A DNA stretch of 64,000 bases. Source: Oleiharenicola lentus (GTDB lineage: Bacteria > Verrucomicrobiota > Verrucomicrobiia > Opitutales > Opitutaceae). The number at the start of each line of letters is the position of its first letter. Within the stretch, counting starts at the first letter, position 1. The translations under genes and the position numbers were made by a program. This document shows positions 35,843-44,852 of this stretch, in pieces. The notes beneath the pieces were generated by a model. That model saw only the letters and a program-made list of their open reading frames with translations, searched no databases and was not told the origin of the DNA. The DNA lies in contig NZ_SDHX01000002.1 of NCBI RefSeq assembly GCF_004118375.1, forward strand, positions 1,167,001 through 1,231,000, in the 5' to 3' direction.

Positions 35843-36727
35843 TCACCCGTGCCGGCCCTTGAAGGTCAGCTCGGCGACGCCGCTCTTGTCGAGACCGCCG
35901 AGGCCGAGCGTGACCATGCGGTCGAACTGCGCTTTCGTGGCCTCGGCCAACGGGAGTTTCAGCCCGACATCGCGGCCGAGCTGGGCGGCGATGCCCGAAT
36001 CCTTGGCCGCGTGCGCGCCGGAGAAATAGCAGTCGTGCGCGCGGTTCTGCATGTCCTCGCCATCCGTCTTGAGCACCTGCGAGTTTGCGCCCGTCTGGGC
36101 GAACACCTCGCGCAGCATGTCGAGGTCGAGCCCGAGCGCGGCGCCGAGCCCCAAGCCCTCGGCCAGACCGGCGGTGTTGATGTTCATGACCATGTTCACG
36201 AGCGCCTTCACTTGCGCAGCCTGACCGGCCGTGCCGATGTAGCGCAGCGCCGTGCTGAGTTTTTCCAGCACGGGCTTCACGCGCTCAAAGGCCGCGCGGT
36301 CGCCGCCGCACATGAGGTAGAGCGTGCCGTTGCGCGCCTGCGGGATGGACGACGCCATGCAGCCCTCGAGCGACACCGCACCCGCGGCCTGGGCCCGGCG
36401 CTCCACCTCGACATGCGTGGCCGGGGTGATTGTGGCGCAGTTCACGAAGATCTTCCCCTGGGCGCCGGTGAGCAGCGAATCGCCGGACCCGGCGAACACG
36501 GCCAGCTGCGCCGCATCATCGGTTACGACCGTGAAGATCAGGTCGGCCGCGGCCGTGACGTCCGCCAGCTTGGTCGCGTGCGTTGCGCCGAGTTCCGTCG
36601 CGAGCGCGGCGGCGCCGGCGGTGTTCACGTCGTAAACGGCCGTGACGGCGTAACCGACATCCTTGAGGCGACGGGCCATGTTGGCCCCCATGCGACCGAC
36701 TCCGACAAAAGCGATTTTGGGATTCAT
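35843..36727 (-). CDS. 3-hydroxyisobutyrate dehydrogenase-family NAD(P)-dependent oxidoreductase
   Basis: 294 residues. Rossmann start FVGVGRMGANMARRL (GxGxMG), the family glycine-rich SLEGCMASS region near residue 122, and the catalytic Lys in QAAQVKALVNMVMN near residue 171. Beta-hydroxyacid dehydrogenases of this group oxidise 3-hydroxyisobutyrate, tartronate semialdehyde or 6-phosphogluconate-like compounds; substrate not determinable. ATG at 36727 keeps the normal N-terminus. Downstream of a SASA-domain esterase on the same strand with a 76-base gap. Confidence 0.9.
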   Translation of the reverse strand: MNPKIAFVGVGRMGANMARRLKDVGYAVTAVYDVNTAGAAALATELGATHATKLADVTAAADLIFTVVTDDAAQLAVFAGSGDSLLTGAQGKIFVNCATITPATHVEVERRAQAAGAVSLEGCMASSIPQARNGTLYLMCGGDRAAFERVKPVLEKLSTALRYIGTAGQAAQVKALVNMVMNINTAGLAEGLGLGAALGLDLDMLREVFAQTGANSQVLKTDGEDMQNRAHDCYFSGAHAAKDSGIAAQLGRDVGLKLPLAEATKAQFDRMVTLGLGGLDKSGVAELTFKGRHG

Positions 36728-36768
36728 AAAGCAGGAAGGGTAAAGCCACGCCCGGCCCCTCTGGCCAC

Positions 36769-36788
36769 GGCTTTTTTGCAAAAAAGCC
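36769..36788. promoter_or_regulatory. AT-centred perfect palindrome
   Basis: GGCTTTTTTGCAAAAAAGCC is a perfect 10+10 palindrome in the gap between the esterase gene and the dehydrogenase gene. It may be a weak terminator or a protein-binding site. No further evidence. Confidence 0.35.
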
Positions 36789-36803
36789 CCGCGTCGGGAA
36801 AAA

Positions 36804-37589
36804 TTATCGCTGAATATTCATTTCCCGCCACGCCTGCGCGTAACGGCGGCCGAGCTCGCGAAAACCGGGCGACTCGAAGTGCAGCACCTCCGGCTCCTCG
36901 GGGCGGCCGGGCAGTCCATCCGACGAAACCAGGGCACAATGCGGCACGAGCGCGGGCAGACTGCGCAGGGCGGCGTTGACCGGGCCTTCGTTGGGGCAGA
37001 AACGTCCGATCTCGCCCACGATCACCGGCACGTCGGGCGCGCCGAGGTCGGCGCGGAGTTGCGTGATGAACTTCTTGAAGCGGTCGGCGTAGGTCGCCGC
37101 CTGGTCCGGCGCGCGGTCGGATTCGCCCTGGTGCCAGAGGATGCCGGCGAGCTGGCCGCGCTTGAGCGCCTCCTTGGCGCGGGCGACGGCGTTCACGTAG
37201 TGCGTCCGCCCCGGCGCCCATTCGTCGAGGGCGCTGCCGCCGAAGGCCGCGGGTACGAGGCCGATGACCGCATCGGGGTTGGCGTCGGCGATGACCGCAC
37301 CAAAGGTCTTGCCGAGGCCCGTGCCGATGCGCTCGGGCCGGTCGAAGTGCAGCGGGTCCACGGCCGGCACCCAGGCGAGTTCCTTGTTCAACACCCATAC
37401 CCGCGGATGCGGTGTTTGGTCCCCGGACTCGACCTTGCCGCGTCCGGCCATGTTGGACTGGCCGATGAGCAGGAAGATTTTCATGGAGGCGAGCCCGTTT
37501 GCCGGGCTCAGGGCAGGTGGAGTTTGGGCGGGGGCGAGGTTCACAAGCAACAGGCACGCCAGCAGGGCGCGCAGCGGGGCGGGGTGCAT
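36804..37589 (-). CDS. Secreted SASA/GDSL-like carbohydrate acetylesterase
   Basis: 261 residues. Signal peptide (LLACLLLVNLAPAQ), then a SASA domain (sialate O-acetylesterase/CE6 type): IFLLIGQSNMAGRG with the nucleophile Ser near residue 44, GLVPAAFGGSALDEW, the HQGESDRAP block near residue 143, and HFESPGFRELGRRYAQ with the catalytic His near residue 243. It would remove acetyl groups from glycans in the periplasm. ATG at 37589 gives the signal peptide. Divergent from the DUF885 gene over a 96-base gap. Confidence 0.85.
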   Translation of the reverse strand: MHPAPLRALLACLLLVNLAPAQTPPALSPANGLASMKIFLLIGQSNMAGRGKVESGDQTPHPRVWVLNKELAWVPAVDPLHFDRPERIGTGLGKTFGAVIADANPDAVIGLVPAAFGGSALDEWAPGRTHYVNAVARAKEALKRGQLAGILWHQGESDRAPDQAATYADRFKKFITQLRADLGAPDVPVIVGEIGRFCPNEGPVNAALRSLPALVPHCALVSSDGLPGRPEEPEVLHFESPGFRELGRRYAQAWREMNIQR

Positions 37590-37685
37590 CGCCCACAGCC
37601 TGTGCGGTGGCAGCGGCGACGCAAGCGGGCCGGCACACCGGCTGGTCACTGGACAACGCTCCTCACCCCGCCTAGCTTCCGGCGC

Positions 37686-39461
37686 ATGAAGCTTACCCAC
37701 GCGCTTGCCGTGTTCCTCCTGTTGCCGGCCGCCCTCCTGGCCGGCGATCCCGCCTTCGACACCTGGGTGGACGAGTTCTCCGCCGCCTGGATGCGCGCCG
37801 ACCCGATGGCCGCGACCGAGGCCCAGTATTTCAGCGGGGCCGAACAGGATGCCCTCGACCGGCAGCTCACGCCCTACTCCGTCGCCGCCCGCGCCGCCCA
37901 GGTGGCCCGCGCCCAAGCCGGCCTCCAACGCCTGGCCGGCTTCGACCGCGCCCGGCTCGACGCCACGCAGCGCGTCTCGGCCGACATGCTGCGCTGGCAG
38001 CTGGAAACCACCGTGCGCAACCTCTCCTTCTCGGACCATGTTTTTGTCTTCAACCAGTTTTCCGGCGTGCAGCGCGAGCTGGTCGATTTCCTGAGCCACA
38101 CGCACCCCATCCGCAACCGGCGCGACATCGAGAACTACCTCGCGCGGCTCAATCTGGTCGCCGGCTACATGAACGAGGCGCGGGCTCAGGCCAAGGACCG
38201 CGGCGACCGCGGCTTTCTGCCCCCGAAGTTCATCCTCTCGGCCACGCTGGCGCAGATCGACCGGTTTCTCGAAGGCGGCGCGGAGAAAAACATCCTCGTG
38301 ACCACGCTCGACGAACGCGCCGCACTGCTCGGCGACCTGCCCGCCGCGGATCGCGCAGCCTCCGTCGCGGCCGCCGCCGGCATCGTGCGCGACGCCGTGT
38401 TGCCCGCCTTCACCCGGGTTCGCGCCCTGCTCGAAGCCCAGCTGGCCGTGGCCACCGAGGATGCCGGCCTCTGGCGCCTGCCCGGCGGCCGCGAGGCCTA
38501 CGCCGCGGGCCTCCAGCACTACACCACCACCGACCTGACCCCGGAAAAGATCCACGCCCTCGGCCTGGCCGAGGTGGCCCGCATCGAGGCCAAGATGGAC
38601 GGCCTGTTCGTTTCGCTCGGCTACAAGGAAGGCTCCATCAAGGAGCGTTACGACCGGCTGAACCAGGACCTCCAGCCCCCCGCCGACCCCGACCCGCGCC
38701 CCGCCCTGATCGCGCGCCACGAGGAAATCCTCGCCGACGCCGTGAAGCGGTCGGAATCGCTCTTTGACCTGCGGCCCGCCGCCCCCTGCGTGGTGAAGCG
38801 CATTCCGCCGTTCTCCGAGAGCAGCTCCGCCAACCACTACACCACGCCGGCCAAGGACGGCACGCGCCCCGGCATTTTCTGGGCGAACCTCGCCGGTCCG
38901 GTCTATCGCATCCCTTACATGCGCACCCTCACCTACCACGAGGGCATCCCGGGCCACCACTTCCAGATCGCGCTCCAGCAGGAGCTGACGGAGCTCCCGC
39001 GCTTCCGGCGCGACCGGATCTTCGGTTTCATCTCCGCGCACGGCGAGGGCTGGGCGCTCTATGCCGAGCAGCTCGCCGCGGAGAACAACTGGTATGAGGG
39101 CGATACCGTCGGCCTGATCGGCCAGCTGGAGGCGGAACTCTTCCGCGCCCGCCGCCTGGTCGTGGACACCGGACTTCACACCATGAAGTGGACCCGCCAG
39201 CAGGCCATCGACTACGGCATGCTGCCGCGGGAGGTGGACCGCTACGTCGCCGCCCCCGGTCAGGCCTGCTCCTACAAGATCGGCATGATCCGCATCCTCG
39301 AACTGCGCGAGAAGGCCCGGCGGGAGCTGGGCGACCGGTTCAACCTGAAGGAATTTCACAACGCCGTGCTCCGTGCCGGCACCGTGCCGCTCGCCGTGCT
39401 CGAAACCGTGGTGGACGACTACATCGCCGCCAAGCAGGGCCGGCAAGTTGCGCTCTATTGA
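37686..39461 (+). CDS. DUF885 family metallopeptidase-like protein
   Basis: 591 residues with a signal peptide (MKLTHALAVFLLLPAALLAG). DUF885 proteins are zinc-dependent helical enzymes distantly like M2/M32 peptidases. The metal motif HEGIPGHH lies at residues 418-425, followed by ISAHGEGWALYAEQ with the third ligand Glu. Other parts include YLARLNLVAGYMNEARAQ and MLPREVDRYVAAPGQACSYK. Probably a periplasmic dipeptidase or carboxypeptidase-like enzyme. Stop lies 74 bases before the cytochrome-dehydrogenase fusion gene. Confidence 0.88.
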   Translation: MKLTHALAVFLLLPAALLAGDPAFDTWVDEFSAAWMRADPMAATEAQYFSGAEQDALDRQLTPYSVAARAAQVARAQAGLQRLAGFDRARLDATQRVSADMLRWQLETTVRNLSFSDHVFVFNQFSGVQRELVDFLSHTHPIRNRRDIENYLARLNLVAGYMNEARAQAKDRGDRGFLPPKFILSATLAQIDRFLEGGAEKNILVTTLDERAALLGDLPAADRAASVAAAAGIVRDAVLPAFTRVRALLEAQLAVATEDAGLWRLPGGREAYAAGLQHYTTTDLTPEKIHALGLAEVARIEAKMDGLFVSLGYKEGSIKERYDRLNQDLQPPADPDPRPALIARHEEILADAVKRSESLFDLRPAAPCVVKRIPPFSESSSANHYTTPAKDGTRPGIFWANLAGPVYRIPYMRTLTYHEGIPGHHFQIALQQELTELPRFRRDRIFGFISAHGEGWALYAEQLAAENNWYEGDTVGLIGQLEAELFRARRLVVDTGLHTMKWTRQQAIDYGMLPREVDRYVAAPGQACSYKIGMIRILELREKARRELGDRFNLKEFHNAVLRAGTVPLAVLETVVDDYIAAKQGRQVALY

Positions 39462-39535
39462 GCGACCGCCGGCAACCCGCCTTTCCCGTTGCGAAATCAC
39501 CCAACCGGCGCACGGTGCGCCCCTTCCCTTCCTCC

Positions 39536-40963
39536 ATGCACACCCCCGTCCGCGTTTTACTGACCCTCGCCGCCAGCGGCTTTGCCGCCACGCTCCTCGC
39601 CCAGCCCGCCCCCCGCAAGGACGTCGCCAAGATCTACCAGGAGATCTGCGCCAACTGCCACGGCGCCCAGCTGGAGGGCGGCCAGGCCCCCTCCATGCTC
39701 GACGACCAGTGGGCCAACGGCACCGGCACCGATGCCGATCTCGCCCGCGTGATCAGCGACGGCGTGCTGGAGAAGGGCATGCCGGCGTTCCACTCGCTGA
39801 TGAGCGAGGCCGACGTCCGCGCGATGGTGATCTTCATCCGTGAGCAGCGCGCCAGCTACAAGCGGCAGCGCGCCACGCAAAAACTCCCCGGCGGCGCCAT
39901 TCCCACGCAGGAGCACCGTTTCCGCATCGAGACTGTCGCCGACGGCCTGTCCACGCCGTGGAGCATCGCCTTCCTGCCCGACGGCCGCACGCTCGTTACC
40001 GAAAAACCGGGCCGGCTCCGCGTGATCGCCGACGGCAAGCTCCAGCCCTCTGCCATCAAGGGCACCCCCGCGGTCCGCGACGGCGGCCAGGGCGGCCTGC
40101 TCGAGGTCGCGGCGCATCCCGACTTCGCCAAGAACGGCTGGATCTACCTCGCCTACTCCGACCCGGCCAAGGACAAGGACGGCAAGGAAGTCAGCCTCAC
40201 CAAGATCGTGCGCGGCCGCCTCAAGGACGGTGCCTGGGTGGAGGAGGAGAAAATCTGGCAGGCGCCGCTCGAGCTGTATCGCCCCGGCGGCGGCGTGCAT
40301 TTCGGCTGCCGCATCGCCTTCGACGGCGCCGGCTATCTGTATTTCTCGCATGGCGAGCGCGGCCGCCAGCAGGACGCCCAGGACCTCACCCGCCCCAACG
40401 GCAAGATTCACCGCATTCACGACGACGGCCGCATCCCGGCCGACAACCCCTTCGTCAACACGCCCGGGGCCTTCCCCTCGATCTGGACCTACGGCAACCG
40501 CAACCCGCAGGGCCTCGACTTCGACCCACGCACCGGCCTCCTCTGGGAAACCGAGCACGGCCCGCGCGGCGGCGACGAACTCAACCTCATCAAGCCCGGC
40601 GTGAACTACGGCTGGCCCGTCATCACCTACGGCATGAACTACGACGGCTCGCCCATCACCGCCAACACCGCCCGCGAAGGCATGGAGCAGCCCGTCACCT
40701 ACTGGGTGCCGTCGATCGCCGTGTGCGGCATCGATTTCTACGAGGGCACGCTATTTCCCAAGTGGACGGGAAACCTCTTTGTCAGCTCGCTCGCCCAGCA
40801 GGAGCTCCGCCGTCTCGTCATCGCCGGCGACCAGGTCGTGAGCCAGGAGATCGTCCTCAAGGACATCGGCCGCCTGCGCGATGTGCAGTGCGCCCCCGAC
40901 GGCAGCATCTGGGTCGCCGTGAACGACCCCGGCAGCATCATCCGCCTGGTGCCCGCCGACTGA
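39536..40963 (+). CDS. Cytochrome c fused to PQQ-dependent soluble sugar dehydrogenase
   Basis: 475 residues. After a signal peptide (LLTLAASGFAATLLAQ) a c-type heme domain covers about residues 28-105, with CANCH (Cys38, Cys41, His42) and a Met-containing GMPAFHSLMS as the distal ligand. From about residue 125 a beta-propeller of the soluble aldose dehydrogenase family begins (RFRIETVADGLSTPWSIAFL, WTYGNRNPQGLDFDP, ETEHGPRGGDELNLI). It would oxidise sugars in the periplasm with PQQ and pass electrons to the fused heme. The order heme-propeller is a domain fusion. No PQQ synthesis genes are in the window. Confidence 0.88.
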   Translation: MHTPVRVLLTLAASGFAATLLAQPAPRKDVAKIYQEICANCHGAQLEGGQAPSMLDDQWANGTGTDADLARVISDGVLEKGMPAFHSLMSEADVRAMVIFIREQRASYKRQRATQKLPGGAIPTQEHRFRIETVADGLSTPWSIAFLPDGRTLVTEKPGRLRVIADGKLQPSAIKGTPAVRDGGQGGLLEVAAHPDFAKNGWIYLAYSDPAKDKDGKEVSLTKIVRGRLKDGAWVEEEKIWQAPLELYRPGGGVHFGCRIAFDGAGYLYFSHGERGRQQDAQDLTRPNGKIHRIHDDGRIPADNPFVNTPGAFPSIWTYGNRNPQGLDFDPRTGLLWETEHGPRGGDELNLIKPGVNYGWPVITYGMNYDGSPITANTAREGMEQPVTYWVPSIAVCGIDFYEGTLFPKWTGNLFVSSLAQQELRRLVIAGDQVVSQEIVLKDIGRLRDVQCAPDGSIWVAVNDPGSIIRLVPAD

Positions 40964-40972
40964 CCCGCCACG

Positions 40973-41776
40973 GTGGACCTCGACGCGTATTTCGCCCGCA
41001 TTGGTTACACCGGTCCGCGCACGCCGACCCACGGGACCCTGGCGGCCATCCTGCGTGCGCAGGTGCAGACGATCCCGTTTGAGAACCTCGACGTGCTGCT
41101 CGGCCGGCCGATCCGCACCGATCTCGAATCCGTCCAGCGCAAACTCGTTTACGATCGGCGCGGCGGCTACTGTTTCGAGCAGAATCAACTGCTGCTCCAG
41201 GCTTTGCGGGCGTTGGGCTTCACGGCCCAGCCGCTGATTGGCCGCGCGCGGTGGCTGGTGCCGGCGGAAGTCATCACCGGCCTCACGCACCTGCTGGTGC
41301 ACGTGACCCTCGACGGCCGCGACTGGCTGGCCGACGCCGGCATGGGCTCGGTCTCGCTCACCGCCCCGCTCGAAATGCGTGAGGGCCTCGAGCAAGAAAC
41401 CCCGCACGACCGCCGGCGCCTTGTGCGGCGCGACGGTCATCTCGTCCAGCAGGTCTGCTTCGCCGGAGCATGGCAGGACATCAATCTGTTCCGTCCCGAG
41501 CCGGCCGCCCCCGTGGACCTGGAAATGGGCAACTGGTATAGCCACACCCACCCGCAGGCGCATTTCCGCAACAACCTGCTGGTCGCCCGCGCCACGCCCG
41601 ACGGCCGCCGCACGCTCTTTAACCGCGAGTTCACCGTCCGCCACCGCGACGGCCGCGCCGACAAGCGCGAGCTCGCCACCGCCGACGAGCTCCTCGCCGT
41701 GCTCGCCGAGCACTTCGACCTGCACTTCCCCGCCGGCACCCGTTTCGGCGCCCCCGGCGCCCCTTGGCCGGTGTAA
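40973..41776 (+). CDS. nat: Arylamine N-acetyltransferase
   Basis: 267 residues, GTG start at 40973, nine bases after the previous stop. Acetyl-CoA-dependent N-acetyltransferase. Catalytic triad in place: Cys67 in RRGGYCFEQN, His106 in GLTHLLVHV, Asp121 in WLADAGMGS, which matches the enterobacterial enzyme numbering closely. Also seen: PFENLDVLLGR near the N-terminus. Cytoplasmic. Probably detoxifies or modifies aromatic amines, or acts in a biosynthetic role; nothing near it fixes the substrate. Confidence 0.93.
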   Translation: MDLDAYFARIGYTGPRTPTHGTLAAILRAQVQTIPFENLDVLLGRPIRTDLESVQRKLVYDRRGGYCFEQNQLLLQALRALGFTAQPLIGRARWLVPAEVITGLTHLLVHVTLDGRDWLADAGMGSVSLTAPLEMREGLEQETPHDRRRLVRRDGHLVQQVCFAGAWQDINLFRPEPAAPVDLEMGNWYSHTHPQAHFRNNLLVARATPDGRRTLFNREFTVRHRDGRADKRELATADELLAVLAEHFDLHFPAGTRFGAPGAPWPV

Positions 41777-41825
41777 ACGGAAATTTGTAACGCAATACGT
41801 TACACCTCGCTTCGGTTTGGACGGT

Positions 41826-41917
41826 GTAGCCGCGTTTGAGTCCCGCGTCCGCGGGACGAAAGCGTGGCCACAGCGCCCCACGTTGTCTCCCGCGGACGCG
41901 GGATCCAACGCGGCTAC
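41826..41917. repeat. GTAGCCGCG dispersed repeat, copy 1
   Basis: Begins GTAGCCGCGTTTGAGTCCCG and ends ATCCAACGCGGCTAC, so the termini are inverted. Nested CCCGCGTCCGCGGG palindromes inside. The same layout (GTAGCC, GAAAGCGTGG, CCCACGTTGTC, CCAACGCGGCTAC) recurs at 46931-47005. Lies in the 401-base gap 41777-42177; the remaining part of the gap shows no gene. Confidence 0.75.
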
Positions 41918-42177
41918 CGCTGAGCCCGGACCTTGATATTGGCGCGGGGCCACACCCGGGATTTGCCCGGCACGGCAAGGTCGTCCCAAGGGTCATGCGC
42001 GTTTTGTGCAATTTTCGGAGCGCGGTGGATACTTTACCCCGGCCGGTTGCACGACAGTTAAGCAAGCATCACCGGTTGTGTCCTTACCCGACTACCCCTC
42101 CCGACCGGCCTCTGGCGGCGCCACGCGCCGTCCGTGCCCCAGGGATCCGGTGTGGTCAGCACTCTAACCCAAACCAC

Positions 42178-44541
42178 ATGAACCCGACCAAACCCCGCCT
42201 GTTGCCCCGCGCAACCGTCGCGGCGCTGTTGCTCAGCTCCGCCGTCCTGGCCTCCGCCCAGACCACCGCCCCCGAGAAAAAGGAGGACGTCATCACCCTC
42301 CCAACGTTCACCATCACGGAAGAACCCGTGAACCCCTACGTCTCCAAGCAGGCGCTCTCCTCCTCGCGCGTCGCGATGGACATCCAGGACATCCCGCAGA
42401 CCATCTCCGTCGTCACCGCCGACTTCATGCAGGACTCGATGAGCTTCCGCATGCTCGACGCGGCCAAATACGTGACCCCCGTCACCGAGTCCACGCTGCC
42501 CACCGGCGGCGACCGCTACACGATCCGCGGCTTCCAGGTCTCGCACGAGTTCGTGGACGGCATGGAAATCTCCGGCGCCGACGGCTACAGCGCCTCGATG
42601 ATGAGCTACAACATCGAGCGCATCGAGGTCATCAAGGGCCCCAACGCCATCCTCGTCCCCGGCGGCGCGGCCGGCGGCCAGATGAACCCGATCACCAAGT
42701 CGCCGATCATGAAGGACCAGGCCAGCTACACGCTCGAGCTCGCCCAATACAAGGGCAACGCCTTCAGCTTCGACGTGAACCGCGTGGTCTCCGCCGACAA
42801 GGGCATCGCCGCCCGCGTGGTGGGTGCGGTCTGGAAAAACGACGGTTACTCCAAGAATTACTTCCGCGACGGATTCATGCTGGCCCCGTCCATCTCGATC
42901 CAGCTCTCCCCGGCGCACAAGCTCACCTTCAAGGGCGAGATGATGCGCAACCAGGAGACCAATGGTGTCTTCCTGCCGATTGATCCGAGTGTCGGCAGCG
43001 ACGACTACGCCATCATCGCCAAGGGCCTCCCCCGCGACTGGTCGTTCGGCAACGAATCCGACCGCCGTGACCGCGAGACCGAGCGCCTGACCATGGAACT
43101 GCTCTCCGAGCTGGGCGAGCACGTCAGCTCCCGCCTGCAGCTGACCGGCAACCACGTCGTGCGCGAGGACCAGGGCACCACCAGCGGCTCGATCGCCGGC
43201 ATCACCATCACCCGCAACCCGACCACGGGCAAATATGAGCCGGGCAAGGTTTGGAGCGTGGACCAGACCGGCGCCGTCGCCATCCCGTCCGTGACCAACG
43301 TGGCCCTGCCCGATCCGAGCACCTACGTCTATGGCCGCACGGCCGGTTCCGACCATCTCTACTACAACGAGCTGCACCTCCGCAACGACTACGCCATCAA
43401 GTTCGAGGGCGAGGGCTGGAAGTCCACCACCATCACCGGTCTCGCCGCCAACGCCGTGAAGACCCACTGGAAGAGCTTCCCCGCCTACAACCGCGGCAAC
43501 GTCGCCAACAACAACCTCGCGGGCATCACCTACCCCGACTGGTCGTTTGCCCAGCCCTCCGTTCCCGCCAACGGCCAGAACCGCAAGGCCAAGCAGCATG
43601 ACTACCAGTTCTTCGTCTTCGAGAACCTGAGCCTGCTGCAGGACAAGCTCATCGTCTCCGGCGGTGTCTCGCGCTTCCAGGGCGAGCTCACCCGCGTGGA
43701 CACGACCGGCATCCAACCCACGCCGTTCCCGAGCTACAGCCTGGCCGACACGGCCAAGAGCTACGGTGTAGTCGTGAAGCCCACCAAGGAGATCTCGCTC
43801 TTCTACAGCCACAACACCTCCGGCGGCACCATGCCCGGCTCGCTCAGTGCCGGCAACGTCGCCCCGACCTTCCGCGCCTCGGTCGGCGACCAGGACGAAT
43901 ACGGCATCAAGACCTCGTTCCTCGACGGCAAGCTCACCGCCTCGTTCGCCTGGTTCGACATCACCTCGTCGAACTACGCCGTGCCGAACAGCGAATACTA
44001 CGTCCTGATCGCCCAGGGTAACCTCGCCGCCGCCAACGCCCTCCAGAACCCGCTCTACCTCGACCTCACCTCCAAGGGCTGGGAATTCGAGGGCAGCTAC
44101 ACCGCCACAAAGAACCTGACGCTCATCGGCAACTACACCGACTACAAGATGCGCCAGCCCACCGGCGTGCGCCTCCGCGGCGTGTCCGACACGAGCTACG
44201 GCTTCTATGCCGACTACCGCTTCAGCGAGGGCTCGCTCGCCGGCTTCGGCGTAAACGTCGGCGTGGACTACCGCAGCGACCTCGTGGGCGAGAACGTCAA
44301 CGCCTTCACCACCACCAAGCCGCTCGCCGGCGGCGTGCTGGTGCCGCAGCAGCCCAGCTTCAAGATCGCCCCGCGCACCATCGTGAACCTCGGCTTCACC
44401 TACCGCGCCAAGGACTGGACCGCGCGCCTGCAGGTCAACAACGCCCTCGACAAGGACTACATCCTCGGCGGCATCAACCGCAACTCGATGATGGTCGGCG
44501 ACCCGGTCAACCTGAAGTTCTCGGTCACCTACAAGCACTGA
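42178..44541 (+). CDS. TonB-dependent receptor
   Basis: 787 residues. Signal peptide (RATVAALLLSSAVLASAQ), plug with LPTFTITEEPVNPYVSKQ, MDIQDIPQTISVVTADFMQD, GDRYTIRGFQVSHEFVDG and IEVIKGPNAILVPGGAAGG, then a barrel ending VNLKFSVTYKH. Resembles siderophore-type receptors of FhuE/FpvA style, though with Thr/Asp-rich extracellular loops of unknown ligand. A strong terminator follows at 44588. The AraC gene next on the same strand could be its regulator. Confidence 0.92.
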   Translation: MNPTKPRLLPRATVAALLLSSAVLASAQTTAPEKKEDVITLPTFTITEEPVNPYVSKQALSSSRVAMDIQDIPQTISVVTADFMQDSMSFRMLDAAKYVTPVTESTLPTGGDRYTIRGFQVSHEFVDGMEISGADGYSASMMSYNIERIEVIKGPNAILVPGGAAGGQMNPITKSPIMKDQASYTLELAQYKGNAFSFDVNRVVSADKGIAARVVGAVWKNDGYSKNYFRDGFMLAPSISIQLSPAHKLTFKGEMMRNQETNGVFLPIDPSVGSDDYAIIAKGLPRDWSFGNESDRRDRETERLTMELLSELGEHVSSRLQLTGNHVVREDQGTTSGSIAGITITRNPTTGKYEPGKVWSVDQTGAVAIPSVTNVALPDPSTYVYGRTAGSDHLYYNELHLRNDYAIKFEGEGWKSTTITGLAANAVKTHWKSFPAYNRGNVANNNLAGITYPDWSFAQPSVPANGQNRKAKQHDYQFFVFENLSLLQDKLIVSGGVSRFQGELTRVDTTGIQPTPFPSYSLADTAKSYGVVVKPTKEISLFYSHNTSGGTMPGSLSAGNVAPTFRASVGDQDEYGIKTSFLDGKLTASFAWFDITSSNYAVPNSEYYVLIAQGNLAAANALQNPLYLDLTSKGWEFEGSYTATKNLTLIGNYTDYKMRQPTGVRLRGVSDTSYGFYADYRFSEGSLAGFGVNVGVDYRSDLVGENVNAFTTTKPLAGGVLVPQQPSFKIAPRTIVNLGFTYRAKDWTARLQVNNALDKDYILGGINRNSMMVGDPVNLKFSVTYKH

Positions 44542-44587
44542 TCCGATTTGGTGGACGCACCCCGCCCTCACCGGCGGGATGCCCTCA

Positions 44588-44620
44588 GGCCGGCACCGTT
44601 GGGGGTGCCGGCCTTTTCTT
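44588..44620 (+). terminator. Rho-independent terminator
   Basis: GGCCGGCACC (44588-44597), loop GTTGGG, GGTGCCGGCC (44604-44613), then TTTTCTTT. Ends the TonB receptor transcript. Confidence 0.88.
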
Positions 44621-44640
44621 TGCGCGGGTTCGTCCGGTGG

Positions 44641-44743
44641 AGCCCGCGCTCCGCCGCGGGCTTGGTTCACGCCATTGAGGTGGAGCGACCTGCTCCCCAG
44701 GGCGTCGGCCGCGCCCCTGTAGGGCGGGATCGCCGATCCTGCC
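44641..44743. repeat. Hairpin and half-copy of the GTAGGGCGGGG repeat
   Basis: AGCCCGCG..CGCGGGCT hairpin at 44641-44662, then CTGTAGGGCGGGATCGCCGA.. at 44717-44743, half of the inverted repeat seen whole at 19936-20018. The 311-base gap 44542-44852 holds these and the terminator but no gene. Confidence 0.6.
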
Positions 44744-44852
44744 TTAGGGAAGGGCCCTCTGCTCCGTTCACTCTGACTGGCCGAATCCCACGGGTCTGGC
44801 CCCGCCGGTCTCCGGCCCCAGCATCCGCCCTCAACCCCACCCCACGCCCGGT

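Noticed and set aside
36804-39500. An open frame of 898 codons on the minus strand across the DUF885 gene
   Set aside because: Its first 630 codons mirror DUF885 coding sequence; only the SASA part from 37589 is real.
42002-42060. TGTGCAA..TTGCACGA words upstream of the TonB receptor as an operator
   Set aside because: Half sites are far apart and the match is short; not enough support.
42058-44670. Long minus-strand frame over the third TonB receptor
   Set aside because: Val/Gly/Glu-rich shadow of the receptor gene.
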